Assembly: GCA_038030265.1 (NCBI GenBank)
Contig: CM075937.1
Span: forward strand, 28,624,198-28,688,197
Origin: Corythucha ciliata
Lineage: Eukaryota; Arthropoda; Insecta; Hemiptera; Tingidae
Length of the DNA: 64,000 bases
Direction of reading: 5' to 3'
Numbering within the stretch: position 1 is the first letter of the stretch; each line of letters begins with the position of its first letter. The translations under genes were made by a program, and so were the position numbers. Shown here piece by piece: positions 28,832 to 39,971 of the stretch. The notes below the pieces were generated by a model that made no database searches, was not told the DNA's origin, and saw only the letters and a list, made by a program, of their open reading frames with translations.

Positions 28832-29772
28832 GGTAGTACTTAAATCATGAATATTTTGGAAAATAATGAGAGTCGGACTATGGTCAATAGGGGCAATTTT
28901 ATCCCCCAGTCAGTACGCGACGTATCGGACTATCCCACTCCACAGTCCACAGGGTCCTGAAGAAAAACGATTTATGCCCTTTTCACTTAACGCCCGTTCA
29001 GGATTTGTTACCCGTTAACCTTGGCTCGAACTTTTGCAGGTGGTAGATTAACGATTTAAGGGAGGAAGATATCTCGGGAAGGATTATTTGTAGGTACTGA
29101 AGAGGCATCCTTCACCCGTTCTGGGATTTTTAATTGCCGAAATTCCCACGTCTGGTCGGAGGGCAACCCTCATTCCACGAAGGTAACACATTACCAACAC
29201 CAATTTTGGTTGAATGAGTGGATAGGATGTCAACTTATTGGGCCGTTCATTATTCCCAGTCAGTTTGATGCTACCACATTCAACGTTATTGGAGAACGAC
29301 TTCACCGAACTGATGAAGTAATGTAGTTCATTATCTCCATCTACATCAACTAATGTAGTTAGAGGCAGGATGTAACAGTGGCTTCGTTTAGCCCCCAAGA
29401 AAGCTCTCTTTAGAGAATAATTATAGAAGCTCCTTGCTTTGAGTTTCGGCTCAAGAACTAAGATCTTTCTTCGTTCTAATTACATATACACGCAGTTAAG
29501 ATCTTAGACCACAACTTTCCATTCTACTTGGAATGGGCGATGCAATGGAAATCACTGAGCCTGATCAACCAGGCGGCAGAGTAATCATCCCCGCCTCTAG
29601 CTCAAGAGGCAAGTAACGACAGGAAGACATTCCTCACGAGGTCGTGGTTGACGCCCCTTTTCTAGTAGCATATTTAACTCTAGCAAACCTAATCAAATAA
29701 TTGGCAAATAGTTGATTTGATCAGGTATGACGGGTATGTAAAAACATCAAATTTGCGTAAAAAAACATTTAA
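28641..29772. other. No gene recognised
   Basis: Includes an A run of about 43 bases (28786-28828) and a short piece (28840-28900) resembling the arm phrase 'aatgagaatcggactatggt' of the element at 23092, so a truncated relative of that arm is inserted here. The ORF at 29084-29398 (minus) has no recognisable domain. Confidence 0.45.
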
Positions 29773-31095
29773 AAAAGTTTTGTTCCGACAGCAGCCTGTC
29801 GGGAAAAGTGCATTTCATTCATGCGACAATCGAGTCAAACCTCATAAGTTAGAACGATATCAATCAATTATGAATGAAATTTAGGCCGGGATAAAGATTT
29901 TAATTGCAAGTAACTCCTCTAACAAGAGTCCACCTTCCCATATCGTATAGGCAACCAAACCGACTCTGTTTCATTTTTTATTTTCATCATTTTGTTCCCC
30001 CTCAGTTGGTGCCAAAAAAGGGGCCTGCGGTAAAAAGAAACACGATTTTATGATTTTGACTTTCTATACCACGGCCTAAATTCGTTGGTACTTTTCTGAA
30101 GATAAAAAATCATTGTGAGTATTTTCGTGTTGTATGACAAAGGGAAAATACCCTTCATGCATTCTTACTACATAATTATAATAATATATTTAAATTAATA
30201 TTTTGTAACACATGGAAGGGGAAAACTATTTCTAATTAAGATCTCTTTATAAAATTGCAAAATGGCCAAGACCGAGTTAGTTTTCTTTTCTCCTATTTTG
30301 TAAAAAAATATTTTAATGAAATAATAATATTTTTAGAATGGAATTGAGGGAATCCGCAATTTAGAGAGGATGGCTCTAGCCACTAACACTCCAGGGACTT
30401 CTTCCGTTAAAGAGAAAGGAAAAGGAAAGGAAAAAAAAGAATATTCGAAAAAGACAGACATAAATAAACCTTCGGTTATGGAAAAAGGGGTCCTAATTGA
30501 CCCCGAAACATTATCCACGTAAATATTGCCACTGAATTACTCTAATCGGAAAAATAATAATTAATGGATTAATATACCTTGAATAACAGAAAAGAAGAGA
30601 GAGGAAATTTGTTGACGAATTCAAACGACGAATCGTCAGGGGTACCACCCCCATGTCCCCATTTCATCGTACACGTGTATGTATTAGCTATGATACTTTG
30701 AATTTATAGGTGTTTTTTATTAACGCAAATCATAATGCAGTCACGGAAATAATATTACATCAACGCTTCCTGGCAAAGAAGAGGACGAGGAGGAAGGGGA
30801 CGATACCAACAAGGTAGAGGTGGATGGCGGGGAAATCGTCGTGGCGGAGGAAGGTGTGGGAGAGGAAGGGGTGGAAGAGGAATGGCGGGAAGGGATGGGC
30901 GGAGGGCGCAAAGGGAAATTAGTCATTTTTTAAAAAAAAATTCATAACTTCAATATATTCATGTATTCACTATTGCGGCCTAAATTTAATTTAAAATTAA
31001 TTCATATCGTTCTAACTTATGAATGAGGTTTGACTCGATTGTCGCATGAATGAAATGCACTTTTCCCGACAGGCTGCTGTCGGAACAAAACTTTT
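29773..31095 (+). mobile_element. Hairpin-TIR element carrying two exons
   Basis: Inverted terminal repeats of about 120 bp (AAAAGTTTTGTTCCGACAGC... inward to taggccg) at 29773-29895 and 30977-31095. Each end has a perfect 7-bp stem, CCGACAG-CAGC-CTGTCGG. The interior has no transposase but holds a spliced two-exon ORF (30337-30933). No certain target duplication, so the superfamily is unknown. Family ends recur at 28488, 28545, 32725, 33690 and 42030-42331. Confidence 0.7.
30337..30933 (+). CDS. Two terminal exons inside the hairpin-TIR element
   Basis: Exon 30337-30518 starts after aatatttttag and ends at a GTAAAT donor; exon 30741-30933 starts after cataatgcag and ends TAA. Together they read 124 in-frame residues with no internal stop: a Lys-rich segment (KEKGKGKEKKEYSKK), then an acidic Glu/Asp/Gly-rich second exon, ending GGGRKGKLVIF. 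The junction codon is split (AC|T). No start codon or upstream exon is identified. The C-terminal GK.VIF resembles the TG-tail exons nearby. I do not recognise the family; it may be a captured host gene end. Confidence 0.5.
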
Positions 31096-31859
31096 CAATA
31101 AGACCCTGCCACCGTGACCACCCAGGCGAGATACATCACCCCCCTATCTAGCGGTGGTACCGAAAGCATCACTATCTTTTTATCTTTGTATACCAAACCC
31201 CCAAAAACCTTCATTCAGAAAGCGCCCTCTAACAGATAATGTTTTACTTATTCTTTTATTAATTTTATGCGTTTTATTATGTGACATTACGTACCCGTTT
31301 AAACTAAATATTTACAAAAATTAGCCGATCAACACCAATCCTCCCCGAAATACAGAAAAAACAAGAACCCCTAATTTCATTAAAATGATTATGTGTACAA
31401 TGTAAGTAACCAGGGCTTCTCGCCTAACTTTTCGAAAAGCCACCAATAAAAAGGAAAAATTGTGGCTGTTGAAGTAAGAACCGCTATAATATTGTTTATT
31501 AAATTACCTATTGTATATTTTGTGCTATTAGTATTAAAAGGTGTGCATCGTTTTTTCTTTGTGCGAGTTCAATCTTTTATTAACTTTTGGTTATTCTCCT
31601 CTCTCTTCCACCCCCCCATTTGATAATTCTCTGTGGCAACGCCGGGAGAAAAGACCCTTTCCCTTTACCAACAAGGTGTGGCTACGCCGGCCTACATAGT
31701 CCTTCCAACTACCTTGTCCCTTTCTCTCCTCCTTAATTATCCTTAACCCCATTGAACCCTGATAACTTAAATTACTTCGTCCCCCCGTGGAGGCAATCGC
31801 CCCCCCCCCACAAATGATTTTCAAGAAAAAACCAAAACATGGCTACCGTCACGGTAACA
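31096..31859. other. No gene recognised
   Basis: Mixed AT-rich sequence. The ORF at 31591-31824 (minus) has no recognisable domain. 31862 onwards begins the 962-bp duplication. Confidence 0.4.
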
Positions 31860-31982
31860 ACCCTAATTACACAAAACGATTTTTGTAGTCAACCAACAAT
31901 CCCCGTTTTGTTATAGGGGTTGCTCGAGGTTTTATTCTGGGGTTGTAATAGTAATGTTATTTATTTTCAATAATAATTTTAG

Positions 31983-32411
31983 ATCACCCGAGAGCCACCA
32001 CCAGTGCGGACCCAAATGAAATGGCAACGGCCGCCAACAATGACGTCGCCTCAGCCTCCAATAGTAAAAAAAAGGAGGAGGAAGAGAAAAAAGAAAAACG
32101 TACAAAAAAACAAAAAACAACAACAACAAGAAAATAAAAATGTGAGTGTTATTTTGCACAATTTAGTTGAAACAAATATTAAAAAAAAGGTTCCCCTCAC
32201 TATGTATTAGATGAAGATGATGAACATTAGCCAGACAATACCAACCGGAGCAATGGCATCCGCAGTTTTGTAAGTTTATAATAATACAAATATGATCATA
32301 ATGATAATGGCGATTATACTAAATAACATTCTAATTTTGTCCTCTTACAGCACTGGCAAAAATATAGTTATTTTTAAACGCTTATGGTTTTTATTTATTA
32401 TTATTACATAG
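31983..32411 (+). CDS. Three terminal exons of a TG-tail gene, copy 1
   Basis: Exon 31983-32141 (after caataataattttag, 53 codons, phase 0, donor GTGAGT), exon 32211-32269 (after ctatgtattag, donor GTAAGT), exon 32351-32411 (after ctcttacag, ending TAG). Introns are 69 and 81 nt and the frame is open throughout. The first exon is Pro-rich then strongly basic (IVKKRRRKRKKKNVQKNKKQ), a possible nuclear localisation signal; the tail reads ASAVFTGKNIVIFKR. Exon number, phases and basic-then-TG-tail order match 53423-53844. No 5' exon is located. Function unknown. Confidence 0.5.
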
Positions 32412-32448
32412 TTAAAATTATACTATATTAACGCAAATCATAATGCAG

Positions 32449-32641
32449 TCACGGAAATAATTATTTAACTAATTACAACAACGCTTCCTGGCAAAGAAGA
32501 GGACGAGGAGGAAGGGGACGATACCAACAAGGTAGAGGTGGATGGCGGGGAAATCGTCGTGGCGGAGGAAGGTGTGGGAGAGGAAGGGGTGGAAGAGGAA
32601 TGGGCGGGAAGGGATGGGCGGAGGGCGCAAAGGGAAATTAG
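32449..32641 (+). pseudogene. RGG/acidic exon, copy within duplication unit 1
   Basis: Same exon as 30741-30933 with the same acceptor (taatgcag) but a 10-bp net insertion near its start and a 1-bp insertion later. In the acceptor-defined frame it now reads an RGG-box-like basic sequence (RRGRGGRGRYQQGRGG) to TAG, instead of the acidic sequence at 30741. Either this copy or the other is frame-shifted. Confidence 0.4.
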
Positions 32642-32944
32642 TCATTTTTTAAAAAAAAATTCATAACTTCAATATATTCATGTATTCACTATTGCGGCCT
32701 AAATTTAATTTAAAATTGATTGATATCGTTCTAACTTATGAATGAGGTTTGACTCGATTGTCGCATGAATGAAATGCACTTTTCCCGACAGGCTGCTGTC
32801 GGAACAAAACTTTTCAATAAGACCCTAATTACACAAAACGATTTTTGTAGTCAACCAAAAATCCCCGTTTTGTTATAGGGGTTGCTCGAGGTTTTATTCT
32901 GGGGTTGTAATAGTAATGTTATTTATTTTCAATAATAATTTTAG

Positions 32945-33373
32945 ATCACCCGAGAGCCACCACCAGTGCGGACCCAAATGAAATGGCAACGGCCGCCAAC
33001 AATGACGTCGCCTCAGCCTCCAATAGTAAAAAAAAGGAGGAGGAAGAGAAAAAAGAAAAACGTACAAAAAAACAAAAAACAACAACAACAGGAAAATAAA
33101 AATGTGAGTGTTATTTTGCACAATTTAGTTGAAACAAATATTAAAAAAAAGGTTCCCCTCACTATGTATTAGATGAAGATGATGAACATTAGCCAGACAA
33201 TACCAACCGGAGCAATGGCATCCGCAGTTTTGTAAGTTTATAATAATACAAATATGATCATAATGATAATGGCGATTATACTAAATAACATTCTAATTTT
33301 GTCCTCTTACAGCACTGGCAAAAATATAGTTATTTTTAAACGCTTATGGTTTTTATTTATTATTATTACATAG
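32945..33373 (+). CDS. Three terminal exons of a TG-tail gene, copy 2
   Basis: Exons 32945-33103, 33173-33231 and 33313-33373, the same borders as copy 1 shifted by 962 bp, and still open. One A-to-G change in the basic exon turns an E codon into G. With two copies in tandem, a transcript could splice either set; there is no expression evidence. Confidence 0.45.
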
Positions 33374-33410
33374 TTAAAATTATACTATATTAACGCAAAT
33401 CATAATGCAG

Positions 33411-33602
33411 TCACGGAAATAATTATTTAACTAATTACAACAACGCTTCCTGGCAAAGAAGAGGACGAGGAGGAAGGGGACGATACCAACAAGGTAGAGG
33501 TGGATGGCGGGGAAATCGTCGTGGCGGAGGAAGGTGTGGGTGAGGAAGGGGTGGAAGAGGAATGGGCGGGAAGGGATGGGCGGAGGGCGCAAAGGGAAAT
33601 TA
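33411..33602 (+). pseudogene. RGG/acidic exon, copy within duplication unit 2
   Basis: Near-identical to 32449-32641. One substitution (gtgggtgagg for gtgggagagg) separates the copies. The alternative frame runs on past the usual stop as KGKLVILKKK because an A replaces a T. Confidence 0.4.
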
Positions 33603-33783
33603 GTCATTTTAAAAAAAAAAATTCATAACTTCAATATATTCATGTATTCACTATTGCGGCCTAAATTTAATTTAAAATTGATAGATATCGTTCTAACTTA
33701 TGAGGTTTGACTCGATTGTCGCATGAATGAAATGCACTTTTCCTGACAGGCTGCTGTCGGAACAAAACTTTATTCTAGTTGCA

Positions 33784-34540
33784 TTACTTTTTACGGTAAT
33801 TGTCGTGTTCAGGGCTCACCGTAGGTGGTTAGACAAAAACTGACGGTGAATTCGGAAAGAGGACAAAATCCTGTTCCTGAATCCTCCGCGAAAATCAAAA
33901 AATGTCGCTTGAGCATCGCTATTTCAGCCATATGAGGGGGTGTTGCCTCAGGAGTGGAAGTAAGCGTGGTCTTGTTAGCACGATAACTCTCGAAGAAATC
34001 AATTTAGCGGTACGCTCTTTGGCACAATAATCAGTAGTCGTAAGACCCCGGTCGGTATTGCATTTGGGCCAAATCGGTTGTGGTGGAGGGGGGGAAAATA
34101 GGGGTTGAAATTGTCGAAAAATCACTATAAATCACCAGTTGATTCTAGAAGTATCACATTCGGTACGTATACTCTATGTTGCAGTAGCCTAGGATTCCCA
34201 TTTTAGTTTTTTGAAAAAGTCGAAGGGGAGGGGGTGTTGCCCCCGAGTGGAAGTAAGTGTGTGGTCTTGTTAGCTCGATAACTCTCGAAGAAATTAATTT
34301 AGCGGAACGCGCTTTGGCACAAAAATCAGTAGTCATATGAGCTCGTTTGGTTTTGCATTGGGCCACATCGGTCGACTTGGTTGGGGGGGGGGGGTAATAT
34401 GGCTTGAACTGGTAAAAAAGTCACTAGAAATCACCAGTTGATTCCAGAAGCATTATATTACGATGATTTCATTTTGAAGTATAGCCTTTGATTCCCATTA
34501 AGTTCAGCTTAAACAAATCCGGCAGCAAACAGTACGATGG
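33784..34540. repeat. Two diverged tandem units of about 300 bp
   Basis: 33938-34145 and 34230-34445 share 'agtggaagtaag', 'gtggtcttgttag', 'cgataactctcgaagaaat' and 'aatcaccagttgattc' in order at roughly 85% identity. Minus-strand ORFs in both are repeat shadows. Confidence 0.7.
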
Positions 34541-34785
34541 AGGGTCAAACATTAACGAAACAAATCATGGTCTCAACATTACTACTTCTGGGACGGCTTA
34601 GGGTATCCATCCGAAATTTTTTTATTTTTGTTTCATCTCTGTAACTCAATTATTCGATTTTATACGAGTCGATAAGGGGCTACTCGATGGTGTAACTTTG
34701 AACAGGTCTTTCGCTCACGGAATATGAAAAGATAACGTTGAACAACACGTTTTTGTCGGTTTTTCTTCGCAGTTTATTATTAAAA

Positions 34786-34980
34786 ATGGCGCGACGTAAG
34801 CTTGGTGCTCGGACTTACCGCAATTACAGCGAAGAAGCAATCTCGGAAGCCGTGAGAAAGTGCCTAAAACATCAGTCGACGATACGAGTGGGAAGCAAGT
34901 TCCATATAATGATTATGTACCTACCACAGACGAAAAAATTCACTATAGGAGACGTCCCCTTTACCGCCAGCATTAGGTGA
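34786..34980 (+). pseudogene. Fragment of a Psq-type helix-turn-helix N-terminus
   Basis: MARRKLGARTYRNYSEEAIS, then EAVRKCLKHQSTIR, resembles the start of pipsqueak/pogo-type DNA-binding domains (usual form: R.Y..YSEE.L..AV..V..G..S...A), common at the N-terminus of pogo/Tigger transposases and insect Psq proteins. The homology ends near residue 34, where a GT (cgagtggga) might be a donor. No downstream exon is identified, so this is a fragment or an unfinished gene model. Confidence 0.4.
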
Positions 34981-35677
34981 GGGAGCCAAAAATAACCTCT
35001 TGCAGGCGTGGCCAAAAAATAAAATAAATTGAAAAAATTTGTTCAATGTTTTGAAAATTTTAACATTGTTCATTTTCGTGTACCGATTTTCCATTCTATT
35101 CCACTCTACGGTGTCGTTACTTGCAATAGTTTTTGGAGGAAGTGTAGGACGAGTTATGCTAATTTACAATCAAAATTTCACTAAAAATGAAGGGAATATT
35201 CAGTGAAAAGAGAGTTTTCAGGCTCGAAACATCAGGAATACACTCAAAATTTTCTCATTAGGATAACGTTCGTTTTAGACCAGAAAACCCCTGTGTTCAA
35301 AGTTACCCCACTTGATGGGGTAAGATCAATAAACACACATTTAACTCCACCGCCTTCACTATTGAAGATTGAAAAAACGTTCAAGAGGCATTTGCAATCT
35401 GGGATGTATAGCTATCTTTTGGCCCAAGAAATTCGATACACGCTCCTAAATTACCAGAGATATACTTCCAAATGTACCAAAAGGGCACCAAAGTTACCCC
35501 ACTTTACGGTACTGATTTTTTAAACATTCATTTATTTTTCAGAACGCCACAACTTTGTCAAAAAGCACCTTCATTGCACAGAATGAATGCTCGGTTTCTT
35601 GCAGTCATAAGTGGCTTTTACGTCAAATGATCAGCGTGAAATTCTGTGGGGTAATTATAATATTAGTATTACATTAT
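34981..35677. other. No gene recognised
   Basis: The ORF at 35203-35523 (+) is open for 106 codons but resembles nothing I know. A short palindrome (ttaccccacttgatggggta) lies within it. Left unassigned. Confidence 0.4.
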
Positions 35678-37222
35678 AGTCCAGTCAAACGGTAGTTCCA
35701 CGTGGACAAAAATCTCGTCTTCGATTTTTTCACTTTATTCTATGTTTTTTGGGGTGAGGAACATGAATCTGAAGAGATCCAACAAAATTTCCCTGTGCGT
35801 TTTGAGAAAATCGCGAAAAACTGCTCATTTTTCGCACTTTTTCCAGTTTTTTGCTAATAACTCCTTAATGACGCATTCTACGGAGAATGTTAACCTCTCA
35901 CTTTTTGAAAAGCATTGAATTCTGCGTCGAATCGTTCGTTCTTTTGCCACGATAGGCCCAGCCGTTTCACCGGTATTAATTTTTTGAAATGGTCATTTTT
36001 AGCCACTTTTGGTAAAATTAATAAAAATGACTAAGGCAGCTGCAACTTAAAAACGACTGTTCCAATCGAAAAAAATTAGAAATCAAAGTTTTCAGAATTG
36101 AATTTTACATAAGTGAAAAGCCTTGAAACCTACAGGAAAAATCAGTGGTATCAGTTAGCGAAAAAAAACGCGAAAAAAGGCGGCCCAAAAGCCACGTTTT
36201 TCTGCACATTTTTGCCAGTAGCTCGAGAACTAGTAGTCCAATTTTTTTCTATGAAAAACGAACTGAAAGCTGATTGAATTTTCTATCAGACCTATTATAT
36301 GAAATTTCATTTGAAGATTAACATAAGACTGGGCCATAACGTCAAACAATTTGAAATTTGCTGCAAAAAAAACCTTTTTTGTCACATTTCGGCCTATAAC
36401 TCAAAAACTATCCATCCGATTAAACTTTAAAGAAACTCATCTGAAAGCTCGTTAAATTTCCTATAAGGAGCCATCTACGGCGTTTTTATAAAGAGCCGAT
36501 AAGTTACAATAAAACACAGTGGGAAATTCGCAAAATGAGTAATTTCCCAGTAACACCTTTCTTCAGCCGAACTTTTTTGCCCATAACTATCGAACGAAGC
36601 CTTCGATGAAAATTGCACTATTTTTCGGTGAAAGCTGGTGTAATTTACAGTCAGAAACCATATATGCCAAATTTTTCAAGGCCCAGAAAATATTCTATTC
36701 AGGGCGATGAAAATAGGAAAATAGGTTTTGTTTAAAAAAAAAAAAAAAAGTGGCTATGCCCACTAACTTTGTCCACAAATGTTAAAACTCAACATATCAC
36801 CAGTATTATAGGTAGCGTCAGAGATTACGTCACTCAACTGAGAGTTGAACTACTTTTATTTTTTCACACACTTTTGCCAAAAGCGACTGAAAATGACCAT
36901 TTAAAAAAAATCAATACCGGCGAAACGGCTGGGTCAATTTTGACAAAAGAAAAAGTGATTCGACGCAGAACTTGATGCTCTTCAAAAAAGAACAGGGTAC
37001 AATTTTCCGTAGAATGCGGCATTGAGGAGTTGCAAGCGAAAAACTAAAAAAAAGTGCCAAAAATTATCAGTTTTTCGCGATTTTCTCAAAACGCACAAGG
37101 AAATTGTGTTGGATCTCTTCAGATTCGTGTTCCTCACCCCAAAAAACATAGAATAAAGTGAAAAAATCAAAGACGAGATTTTTGTCCACGTATGGAATTT
37201 TTTTATACGATTTGACTGGACT
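35678..37222. mobile_element. Foldback element, TIR AGTCCAGTCAAA
   Basis: Arms of about 350 bp (35678-36025 and 36880-37222) are inverted copies, sharing 'gtggacaaaaatctcgtctt' and 'gaagagatccaacaaaattt' (diverged on the right). ATTAT flanks both ends (35673-35677 and 37223-37227), a possible 5-bp target duplication. The centre repeats phrases such as 'cctataactcaaaaactatc'. Non-coding. Confidence 0.8.
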
Positions 37223-37639
37223 ATTATGATACTACACGATATTGTATTATAAATAATTATAATATTATACTTGACCTGAATAATTATAATTAATCAATGA
37301 GGTGTTTCCAGTTGAAATGAAAAATACGCAGAAGGGTCTAAAATCCCTGAAAGCCGAATTTATTTCACGACTCGAATCGATTTTACTTCTCTCCGAGAAT
37401 AAGGAGAGTCACCGAGATCAAAAGGTTGTGTTGAGCAATTTTCCTGTCAAGTGTGACGAAAACCTAAGGACTGTAGAGGAAGAGCTGAAGGACAGTACAG
37501 TACATATTTAGTAGGGTGCGTCTTCGACGAACAACCGCTCAACAACGGAGTCAAGGTTCCACAGCGAACGCCCCGAAGGACCAACACTCTTTGACCTGAA
37601 AAATTTGAACAAGTTTTGTGATTTGTTTTTGGGCAAACG
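37223..37639. other. No recognised gene
   Basis: The ORF at 37302-37511 (+) (70 codons, Lys/Glu-rich) has no recognisable domain. Confidence 0.35.
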
Positions 37640-37972
37640 GGGACTGATTTTTTTTTTTTTTAAATCCCCGATTGGCACGGCCGCATTTGAGGCCACATAA
37701 AATAGTTCATATCCACCGCACATGGCTAATCCTGACAGGAAATAGTGTGCTATTTCCGAATCCATCACCAAAAGTTGCAAAAATGCAAATTGAAAGCGAT
37801 TTTCTCGCAGTTAGTTGAAAAAATTTATGTAAGTAAGCCATGAGAAAGCGTTTGAAAAATCATATCTCGAAGGGTTTTGATTTTCGGACCATGGTATAGG
37901 TAGTGTTTTTGGTCGCAAATGATGTCTATTTTCACCAATTTTTTTTTGTCACACACATCTCCTTCCACCCTG
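37640..37972. repeat. Right half of a CAGGGTG foldback element
   Basis: Ends 'tctccttccaccctg' plus TA. Read backwards it follows the phrase order of 2289-2560 (gaccatggt, attttcggacc, ctaatcctgacag). No left terminus is found, so it is truncated. Confidence 0.55.
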
Positions 37973-38035
37973 TATAATTACTATTTTCAATTTCAATTTT
38001 AGAGAAATGTGCTGAAGTAACTTAAAAAAATATGT

Positions 38036-38202
38036 ATTAGACCACGTCCACAAGTTCTGCATGTGCCAAGCGCCTGTGGAGTCTATGCAACCAAACCAAT
38101 TTATTCCCTAGAAAAATAAAGCATTTTCATAGGTTTCACAGGCTCCACACTTCCACAGACGCACGTCAATGGGTTGACAGACAGTTTGTAAACGGGGCCT
38201 TA
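38036..38202. mobile_element. Short MITE, copy 1 (relative at 48556)
   Basis: Ends 'agaccacgtccacaagttct' and 'gtttgtaaacggggccttat' form a loose inverted repeat. The core 'ggagtctatgcaaccaaacc' and 'ttattccctagaaaaat' is shared with the element at 48556-48692. Confidence 0.6.
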
Positions 38203-38869
38203 TTACAACCAGGAAACTTAGACTTACTATACAAAAAATGTGATGTTCTGACAATAATAAGTAGGTAACTAGTTATTAAAATTCGTTCAAGATTCCTGAA
38301 ATAAATAAATAAACATTTCATTTGTTGCAAAGGTAGCCCCCCCCCCTTTATCGTTAACCACGGGTGTTCCGGTTTGATGGGTCTACTAACTCGTTACCCT
38401 AATCATCCTTACAACACTCAGTGCTACTTCTGTACTTCAACTTGGTGTGCTTTGCAGCATTGATCCTGCGTCTTTCACAGCTCTTAGTTTTAATGTTATG
38501 ATCGTATTGACGAAATGTTCGTTGAAACTGTAACGAAGGGACAAAAACACGATGAGAACAAGTAACGTCAGGAAGAAGAACGCCCAATTTTACAGCTTCT
38601 TTGGTGGTGGTGTGGGGGGAATCCGACTATCCCACCCAGAACCAGAAGAAGTAGCCTCAGTACGACCCTGATCTTCAAACTATACATATAATTTCTGCTC
38701 TGCAGATCACAAAGGGCTAAAATAAAGGAACCATGTGAACTGAACTTGAATAAAGTAAAGAACGCAGTGCTATCTTGTGGGATCAAAAATGAGAAGTTAA
38801 TTTGAGACCACTGATTTAGGGCGGGAGGGGGTGGAGTGGTGCAACTTGTAATCCATATGACTTTGCATT
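38203..38869. other. No gene recognised
   Basis: No feature beyond a C run (38338-38347) and short ORFs without homology. Confidence 0.4.
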
Positions 38870-39971
38870 CAGGGGCCCTATTCTTGAAATTGTGAGAATT
38901 TTGCAATACTGCTTCGAAGGCAATGTTGCTTTGAGAGAAGTGAAAGCAATGTTGTCTGGGATACAGAGTGTTTCAGTGTTTCAAGAATACCATTTGTTAG
39001 CAATACTGGAATCGATGCAATAAAATAACCGCGGGGATTCCTTTCTGTTGTGAATTTTTTAAAAAAATCTCCAAAGCTAGAGCTATGTTTAGAAATTCTT
39101 TGTTAAAATGAGAGTTTTCGACTACAGCAGCGGAGCTCATTATTGTCCATCTAAGCGCCCACATGGGGCAAAGATATCTCGTTGTCGACGTTGAATTAGC
39201 CCCTTTCGACGCCTAAAAAAAAACACCTATCGCTCGTGCCAGCGTATTTTTTCTCGGGGGCGAGACGTCTCCCGCGTCGGCGCCAAATGTGAAAGGCCCC
39301 ATAGAGTTCTATGTATTTTTACTGCAAGAGCCGACGCCGCACCTGGGCGACTTTTATTTCCTAATGTGCAAGGGGCCTTAGGCTAGTCCCGGGATTCTGG
39401 TCGAAGAACACTGATGGACCTAAATTACATCCAATTTTATGCACAACGAGGACAACTTTTAAACTTCGACTTCATTGCCCAACCCATCTGAGAAATGCTG
39501 GTGAGCGTAATTGTGGCGTGCAGCCCTTCCTTGCCACCCCACGCATCTTACTGAGCGTTTCTCGTGGGAATGTCACTGATTCAGCTAGGTCTCTTGCAAC
39601 TCATTTTTCGAAGGACGATTAGACGAAATATTCGTTTTTCGAGGGATTCTCTTTTATTTTTACAAACCGCACTCACCGAACAAGAAAGCTCAACTGTGAA
39701 AAATAAATTCCTTCTTGTAAAAAACAAAATGGAAACTCTCGGATTTCCCATGGCAACAGAGAAGGCAATGTTACAATCGAAGCTTTGAAAATTGAAACAC
39801 CTACAGGGGGTGTTTCCAAAAAACCACAGAAGGCATTACTGCTTTTGCAACATTGCGACCCAAAGCAGTAGTGCCAAATTCAAGAATAACGCTTCGCAGT
39901 GTTGCTTTCTCAAAAAGGCAATAACGCAATCGAAACTAGTGTTGCCAAGGCGTTCAAGAATAAGGCCCCTG
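38870..39971. mobile_element. Non-autonomous element with hAT-like CAGGGGCC termini
   Basis: Left end CAGGGGCCCTATTCTTGAA, right end TTCAAGAATAAGGCCCCTG. The subterminal arms are related (gcaatgttgctt versus gtgttgctttctc). The terminus resembles hAT elements, but the 8-bp flanks (tttgcatt and ggctaaaa) do not match, so the class is uncertain. Interior 39130-39380 includes a separate palindrome (catagagttctatg). The ORF at 39564-39788 shows no homology. Confidence 0.55.

Larger units (their letters stand above)
31860..32821 (+). repeat. Tandem duplication, unit 1 (962 bp)
   Basis: From 'ccctaattacacaaaacgat' to '...cttttcaataaga'. Unit 2 follows head to tail. Each unit holds three spliced TG-tail exons, a copy of the RGG/acidic exon, and one right-hand terminal repeat of the hairpin-TIR family. 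The two units differ at only a handful of positions, so the duplication is recent (or an assembly artefact). Confidence 0.9.
32822..33783 (+). repeat. Tandem duplication, unit 2 (962 bp)
   Basis: Second head-to-tail copy of 31860-32821. Small differences: 'acaacaacaggaaaataa' for 'acaacaacaagaaaataa', and a shorter 'acttatgaggtttgactc' near the end. Confidence 0.9.

Noticed and set aside
38870..39971. Firm assignment as a hAT element
   Set aside because: The ends fit, but the 8-bp flanks do not match, so only a tentative label is given.
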